Below are positions 60,629 to 64,000 of a stretch of 64,000 nucleotides of DNA, one piece after another. Numbering within the stretch: the first letter of the stretch is position 1; every line of letters begins with the position of its first letter. The stretch spans positions 1 through 64,000 of the forward strand of contig DATDAQ010000004.1 of the NCBI GenBank assembly GCA_036525295.1. The letters run 5' to 3'. The translations under genes and the position numbers were made by a program. This DNA comes from VRUE01 sp036525295 (GTDB lineage Bacteria > Actinomycetota > Thermoleophilia > Solirubrobacterales > 70-9). The notes beneath the pieces are model-generated. The model searched no databases. It was not told the DNA's origin and saw nothing but the letters and a program-made list of their open reading frames with translations.

Positions 60629-61954
60629 ATGAAGCTCGACAACTGGCTGGCCCAGAGATCGCAGAGCTGCCCCGACCGCGTCGCCCTCGTCGCGGACGGG
60701 TCCGAGGTCACCTACGCCGAGCTGGAGGCCGAGGCGACCTGGGTCGCGAGGCGGCTCGCCGCCCAGGGCGTCCGCCGGGGGTCCGTCGCCGCGCTGACGA
60801 TGCACCCGCGGCGCGAGCAGGTCGTGCTGGTCCACGCACTGATGAAGCTCGGCGCGGTGCTGCTGCCGCTCAGCCCGAGGCTCTCCGCCGAGGAGCACGC
60901 CGAGATCATCGCGGCGGAGGAGCCGGCGGTGGATCTAGGTGACGCCGGCGAGCTGACCCAGACCGAGGCCGACATGCCACTGCTCGGCGAGCACGACATG
61001 GACGACCTCGCCTGCAAGGTGATGACCAGCGGCAGCACCGGCGTTCCCGACCGGGTCGGCCTCACCTACGGCAACTTCCTCTGGAGCGCCGTTGCCTCCG
61101 CCTTCAATATCGGGATCGAGCCCGAGGACCGCTGGCTCTGCTGCCTGCCGCTCAGCCACATCTCCGGGCTGGGGATCGTGATGCGCTCGGTCATCTACGG
61201 CACGACGGCGGTGGTGCACGACGGCTTCGACGCCGGCCGTGTCGCCGAGGCCCTCGAGCGCGACCGGATCTCCGTCGTCTCCCTGGTGACGACGATGCTG
61301 ACGCGGCTGCTCGACTCCGGCGCCGACCTCTCCGGCCCGCGCACGGTCCTCGTCGGCGGCGGCCCGGTTCCCGAGGATGCGCTCGAGGAGGCGATCGGGC
61401 GCGGGGCCACCGTCGTGCAGACCTACGGACTCACCGAGGCCTGCTCGCAGGTGACCACCCTGGCCCCGGCCGACGCGAAACGCAAGCTCGGCTCCGCCGG
61501 GCGGCCGCTGCTGACCACCCACCTGCGCATCCAGGACGGCGAGATCCTGGTCCAGGGCCCGACCGTGGCGCCCGGTCGCGCCGACCCCGATGGCTGGCTG
61601 CACACCGGCGACCTCGGTCGCATCGACCAGGAGGGCTTCCTCTACGTCGAGGACAGGATGGACGACCTGATCGTCAGCGGCGGCGAGAACGTGATGCCGG
61701 CCGAAGTCGAGAAGGTCCTGCTGCGACACCCCGAGGTGGCCGACGCGGCGGTGGTCGGGCGTGAGGATCCGGAGTGGCAGCAGGCGGTGACGGCGATCGT
61801 CGTGCTCGAGGACGGCGCCGAGACGACTCCCGACGAGCTGCGTCGCCACTGCGCCGAGTCGCTCGCCGGCTTCAAGGTGCCCAAGCGTGTTGAGCTGGCG
61901 GCGGCGCTGCCGCGCACTCCCTCCGGCAAGCTGATGCGGCGTGCCCTCCGCTAG
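60629..61954 (+). CDS. menE: o-Succinylbenzoate-CoA ligase
   Basis: Adenylate-forming enzyme activating o-succinylbenzoate with ATP and CoA. The 441 residues show the P-loop-like MTSGSTGVPDRVGLTYGNF, QTYGLTEACSQVTTLAP, DGWLHTGDLGRIDQEGFLYV, DLIVSGGENVMPAEVEKVLL and the C-terminal catalytic Lys in TPSGKLMRRALR. The ATG at 60629 matches the family N-terminus. Divergent from menB and 12 bp upstream of ilvC, so it probably shares a transcript with ilvC. Confidence 0.9.
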   Translation: MKLDNWLAQRSQSCPDRVALVADGSEVTYAELEAEATWVARRLAAQGVRRGSVAALTMHPRREQVVLVHALMKLGAVLLPLSPRLSAEEHAEIIAAEEPAVDLGDAGELTQTEADMPLLGEHDMDDLACKVMTSGSTGVPDRVGLTYGNFLWSAVASAFNIGIEPEDRWLCCLPLSHISGLGIVMRSVIYGTTAVVHDGFDAGRVAEALERDRISVVSLVTTMLTRLLDSGADLSGPRTVLVGGGPVPEDALEEAIGRGATVVQTYGLTEACSQVTTLAPADAKRKLGSAGRPLLTTHLRIQDGEILVQGPTVAPGRADPDGWLHTGDLGRIDQEGFLYVEDRMDDLIVSGGENVMPAEVEKVLLRHPEVADAAVVGREDPEWQQAVTAIVVLEDGAETTPDELRRHCAESLAGFKVPKRVELAAALPRTPSGKLMRRALR

Positions 61955-61966
61955 AGTCGCGCGCCT

Positions 61967-62968
61967 ATGGCTCAAGACATCTTTTACGACTCAGACGCCG
62001 ACCTCTCGCTGCTCGACGGGAAGACCGTGGCCATTCTCGGCTACGGCTCCCAAGGGCACGCCCACGCACTCAACCTGAAGGATTCCGGCGTCGACGTAGT
62101 TGTCGGCCTGCGTCCGGATTCCTCCAGCCGCGCCAAGGCGGAAGAGGCCGGTCTCGAGGTGCTCGACATCGCCGACGCCGCCAGCCGTGGCGACGCGGTG
62201 ATGATCCTGCTGCCCGACGAGAAGCAGGCGGAGGTTTGGGAGACCGACATCGCCGACGGCATCGCCCCCGGCAACCTGCTCCTCTTCGCCCACGGCTTCT
62301 CGATCCACTTCGAGCAGATCGCCCCCCCGGCCGGCGTCGACGTCGGCATGGTCGCGCCCAAGGGCCCCGGCCACCTCGTCCGCCGCCAGTACGAGGAAGG
62401 CAACGGGGTTCCCTGCCTGATGGCCGTCCACCAGGACGCCAGCGGCGACGCCCACGGCCTAGTCCTCGCCTACGCCTCCGGGATCGGCGGTGGCCGCGCC
62501 GCGGTGATCGAGACCAGCTTCAAGGACGAGTGCGAGACCGACCTCTTCGGCGAGCAGGCTGTCCTCTGCGGCGGCGCCAGCGAGCTGGTCCGGGCCGGCT
62601 TCGAGACCCTGGTCGAGGCCGGCTACGACCCGCGCCTGGCCTACTTCGAGTGCCTGCACGAGCTCAAGCTGATCGCCGACCTGATGTACGAGAAGGGGAT
62701 CCAGGGGATGCGCTACTCGATCTCCAACACGGCCGAGTACGGCGACATGACCCGCGGCAAGCGAGTCATCGGCGAGGAGTCCCGCGCGGCGATGAAGGAG
62801 ATCCTCGGCGAGATCCAGTCGGGCGAGTTCGCCCGCGAGTGGATCGCCGAGAACCGCGCTGGCGGCGAGAACCTCTCGCGCATGCGCGAAGAGGGCAAGG
62901 ACCACCAGGTCGAGAAGGTCGGCAAAGATCTTCGCGACATGATGCCCTGGGTCGACCAAGAGTTCTGA
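61967..62968 (+). CDS. ilvC: Ketol-acid reductoisomerase (class I)
   Basis: NADPH- and Mg-dependent isomerisation and reduction, the second step of branched-chain amino acid synthesis. The 333 residues contain VAILGYGSQGHAHALNLKDS, LLLFAHGFSIHF, VDVGMVAPKGPGHLVRRQYE and ETSFKDECETDLFGEQAVLC. The metal- and substrate-binding Glu/Asp residues in FKDECETDLFGEQ and ECLHELKLIADLMYE are present. ATG start, 12 bp after menE. It is separated from ilvBN by the men block, unlike the usual ilvBNC arrangement. Confidence 0.96.
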   Translation: MAQDIFYDSDADLSLLDGKTVAILGYGSQGHAHALNLKDSGVDVVVGLRPDSSSRAKAEEAGLEVLDIADAASRGDAVMILLPDEKQAEVWETDIADGIAPGNLLLFAHGFSIHFEQIAPPAGVDVGMVAPKGPGHLVRRQYEEGNGVPCLMAVHQDASGDAHGLVLAYASGIGGGRAAVIETSFKDECETDLFGEQAVLCGGASELVRAGFETLVEAGYDPRLAYFECLHELKLIADLMYEKGIQGMRYSISNTAEYGDMTRGKRVIGEESRAAMKEILGEIQSGEFAREWIAENRAGGENLSRMREEGKDHQVEKVGKDLRDMMPWVDQEF

Positions 62969-62973
62969 TGGGC

Positions 62974-63042
62974 GGCGCATTTCTGCGTCCTCGGTCGCTC
63001 GCGTGCAGAGCACGCCACGCTCCCTGCGTCCTTGAACTGCTT
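62974..63042 (+). repeat. Repeat family R, copy 2, between convergent ilvC and cupin gene
   Basis: GCGCATTTCTGCGTCCTCGG (62974-62993) and CCCTGCGTCCTTGA plus ACTGCTTG (63021-63042) match copy 1 at 16426 with few changes. The core carries GCGTGC-AGA-GCACGC. It begins 6 bp after the ilvC stop and ends 15 bp before the cupin stop, in the position of a bidirectional 3' element. Confidence 0.7.
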
Positions 63043-63056
63043 GCCCCTCAGAACTC

Positions 63057-63464
63057 TTAACGCCTAGTCTCGCCCTCGGGCTGTTTGCCGTCGCGGCCGA
63101 CGTAACCGTCCTTGCCGCCGACGATCACGTAGAGGGCGTCCTCGCTGTCGCTGAGGTTGCGCAGCTTGCGGACGGTCGAGGCGGCGACCCAGGCCAGGCC
63201 GCCGGGCTCGAGCTCGTGGCTGGTCCCGTCGCCGAACTCGATCGACACGCGTCCGCTGTGGAGGAAGTAGAGCTCCTCCTGCTCGTCGTGGTAATGGCTC
63301 CCGGTCTCGTAGGAGGGGGGCAGCACGATCGCATTGACGCCGAAGGCGGTGACCCCCAGCTCCTTACGGATCTTGCGGAAGCCCGGCCCCTCGCCGAGGT
63401 CGCTGAGGTTTGCGACGGCATAGCCGTCGCCTTTCGTGGCTGCCTGCTCTGTGGTCTCGCTCAT
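63057..63464 (-). CDS. Cupin-domain protein
   Basis: A 135-residue single-domain cupin. The two cupin motifs are visible: GSHYHDEQEELYFLHSGRVS (metal His/His/Glu) and ELEPGGLAWVAASTVRKLRN, the latter lacking the usual motif-2 His at its normal position. The tail is Gly-rich (VIVGGKDGYVGRDGKQPEGE). ATG at 63464 is preferred over a longer frame. Family members bind small ligands or act as dioxygenases or epimerases; the substrate is unknown. Convergent with ilvC and divergent from serC. Confidence 0.78.
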   Translation of the reverse strand: MSETTEQAATKGDGYAVANLSDLGEGPGFRKIRKELGVTAFGVNAIVLPPSYETGSHYHDEQEELYFLHSGRVSIEFGDGTSHELEPGGLAWVAASTVRKLRNLSDSEDALYVIVGGKDGYVGRDGKQPEGETRR

Positions 63465-63547
63465 GCCCGGCAGCTTACGCCGAGAGCCTGCGCGAGGTCC
63501 ACCCGCGACTGTCAATAACCTGTCGCCTCCCGACGCCCAGAGATGAC

Positions 63548-64000
63548 ATGAACCTGACAGCCATGAACTCGCCCACCGGCAGCGCCCAGATCCCCGCAGA
63601 CCTCAAGCCCGCCGACGGCCGGTTCGGCTGCGGGCCGTCGAAGGTGCGACCGGAGGCGTTGGCGAGGCTGGCCGAGCAGTCGGCGCTGATGGGCACCTCG
63701 CACCGGCAGGCACCTGTGCGCGAGCTGGTCGAGCGCGTCCGCTCCGGACTCGCCGAGCTCTTCTCGCTCCCCGACGGCTACGAGATCGCCCTTGGCAACG
63801 GCGGCACGACCGCCTTCTGGGACGCCGCTGCGGCCTGGCTCGTGCGTGGGCGGGCCCTGCACCTGACCTACGGCGAGTTCTCGCAGAAGTTCGCCAAGGT
63901 GACGGCCGGCGCCCCGTTCCTGGCCGACCCGATCCTGGTCGAGGCCGACCCCGGCGACGCGCCCGCGCCGGTCGCGGATCCGGCCGCGGACGCAATCGCC
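63548..64000 (+). CDS. serC: Phosphoserine aminotransferase, N-terminal part (runs off window)
   Basis: PLP enzyme converting 3-phosphohydroxypyruvate to phosphoserine. The 151 visible residues carry the actinobacterial-type N-terminus IPADLKPADGRFGCGPSKVR, MGTSHRQAPVRELVERVRSG, SLPDGYEIALGNGGTTAFWD and LHLTYGEFSQKFAKV; the PLP-lysine lies beyond the window end. ATG 63548 is the first start; ATG 63563 would remove five residues. Its product feeds serine, the substrate of the CysE step encoded at 32311. Confidence 0.85.
   Translation, partial: MNLTAMNSPTGSAQIPADLKPADGRFGCGPSKVRPEALARLAEQSALMGTSHRQAPVRELVERVRSGLAELFSLPDGYEIALGNGGTTAFWDAAAAWLVRGRALHLTYGEFSQKFAKVTAGAPFLADPILVEADPGDAPAPVADPAADAIA

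Overview
The window reads as a chromosomal segment of a high-GC Gram-positive bacterium (Actinomycetota). By its gene set and gene neighbourhoods it is perhaps a Thermoleophilia/Solirubrobacterales-like lineage; that placement is inference. Supporting signs are the dense GC-rich coding with many GTG starts and 1, 4 or 8 bp gene overlaps, GatCAB beside a single GluRS, an actinobacterial-type SerC N-terminus, a menaquinone pathway with NDH-2, and a secreted coiled-coil plus transglycosylase-like protein. No prophage or CRISPR array is seen. Mobile signals are one IS1595/ISXO2-like transposase, one intein, and several families of small palindromic repeats.

Layout. 1-903 is the end of a membrane protein. 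1093-9956 holds translation genes (thrS, infC, rpmI-rplT, an rRNA methyltransferase, pheST), with wecB inverted between infC and rpmI. 9949-17972 holds arginine genes (argC-argJ-argB-argD, then argG) with a UbiB-like kinase and three small proteins between. 18046-25904 has a secreted coiled-coil/lytic protein, dnaE, a Cys-rich protein, an acyl-CoA dehydrogenase, a DUF4160/DUF2442 pair and endonuclease IV. 25980-30349 has an odd tRNA, gltX, an HDOD-LuxR protein, a convergent LuxR-type response regulator and an Rrf2 regulator, with two large palindromes between the LuxR genes. 31391-41212 has cysK-cysE, pcrA/uvrD with an intein, folD and gatCAB. 41340-43311 is a lower-GC mobile island. 43444-50025 carries NDH-2 and a surface-glycan cluster (DUF2304-GT2, two GT39-like proteins, an SQD1-like UDP-sulfoquinovose synthase). 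50072-62968 is ilvBN, then menF and the menDCAB/menE block, then ilvC. The window ends with a cupin and the start of serC.

How the genes fit together. Arginine synthesis follows the cyclic acetyl route (ArgJ recycles acetyl groups), but argF and argH are not here. GluRS plus GatCAB would make Gln-tRNA by transamidation. MenF, D, C, B, E and A cover most of menaquinone synthesis, and NDH-2 would feed electrons into that quinone. IlvBNC supplies the first two steps of branched-chain amino acid synthesis.

The most unusual signal is a family of GC-rich palindromic elements (about 87-151 bp, arms beginning CCCGCGGGT). Two intergenic copies lie inverted at 28870-29208. A third (48208-48294) sits inside a GT39-like gene. 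Against the adjacent paralogue that protein carries exactly 29 extra residues, which equals the 87 bp element, so the element appears to have inserted in frame. A second repeat family (CTGCGTCCT direct repeats around a variable core) has three copies, and other unrelated hairpins include one inside pheT.
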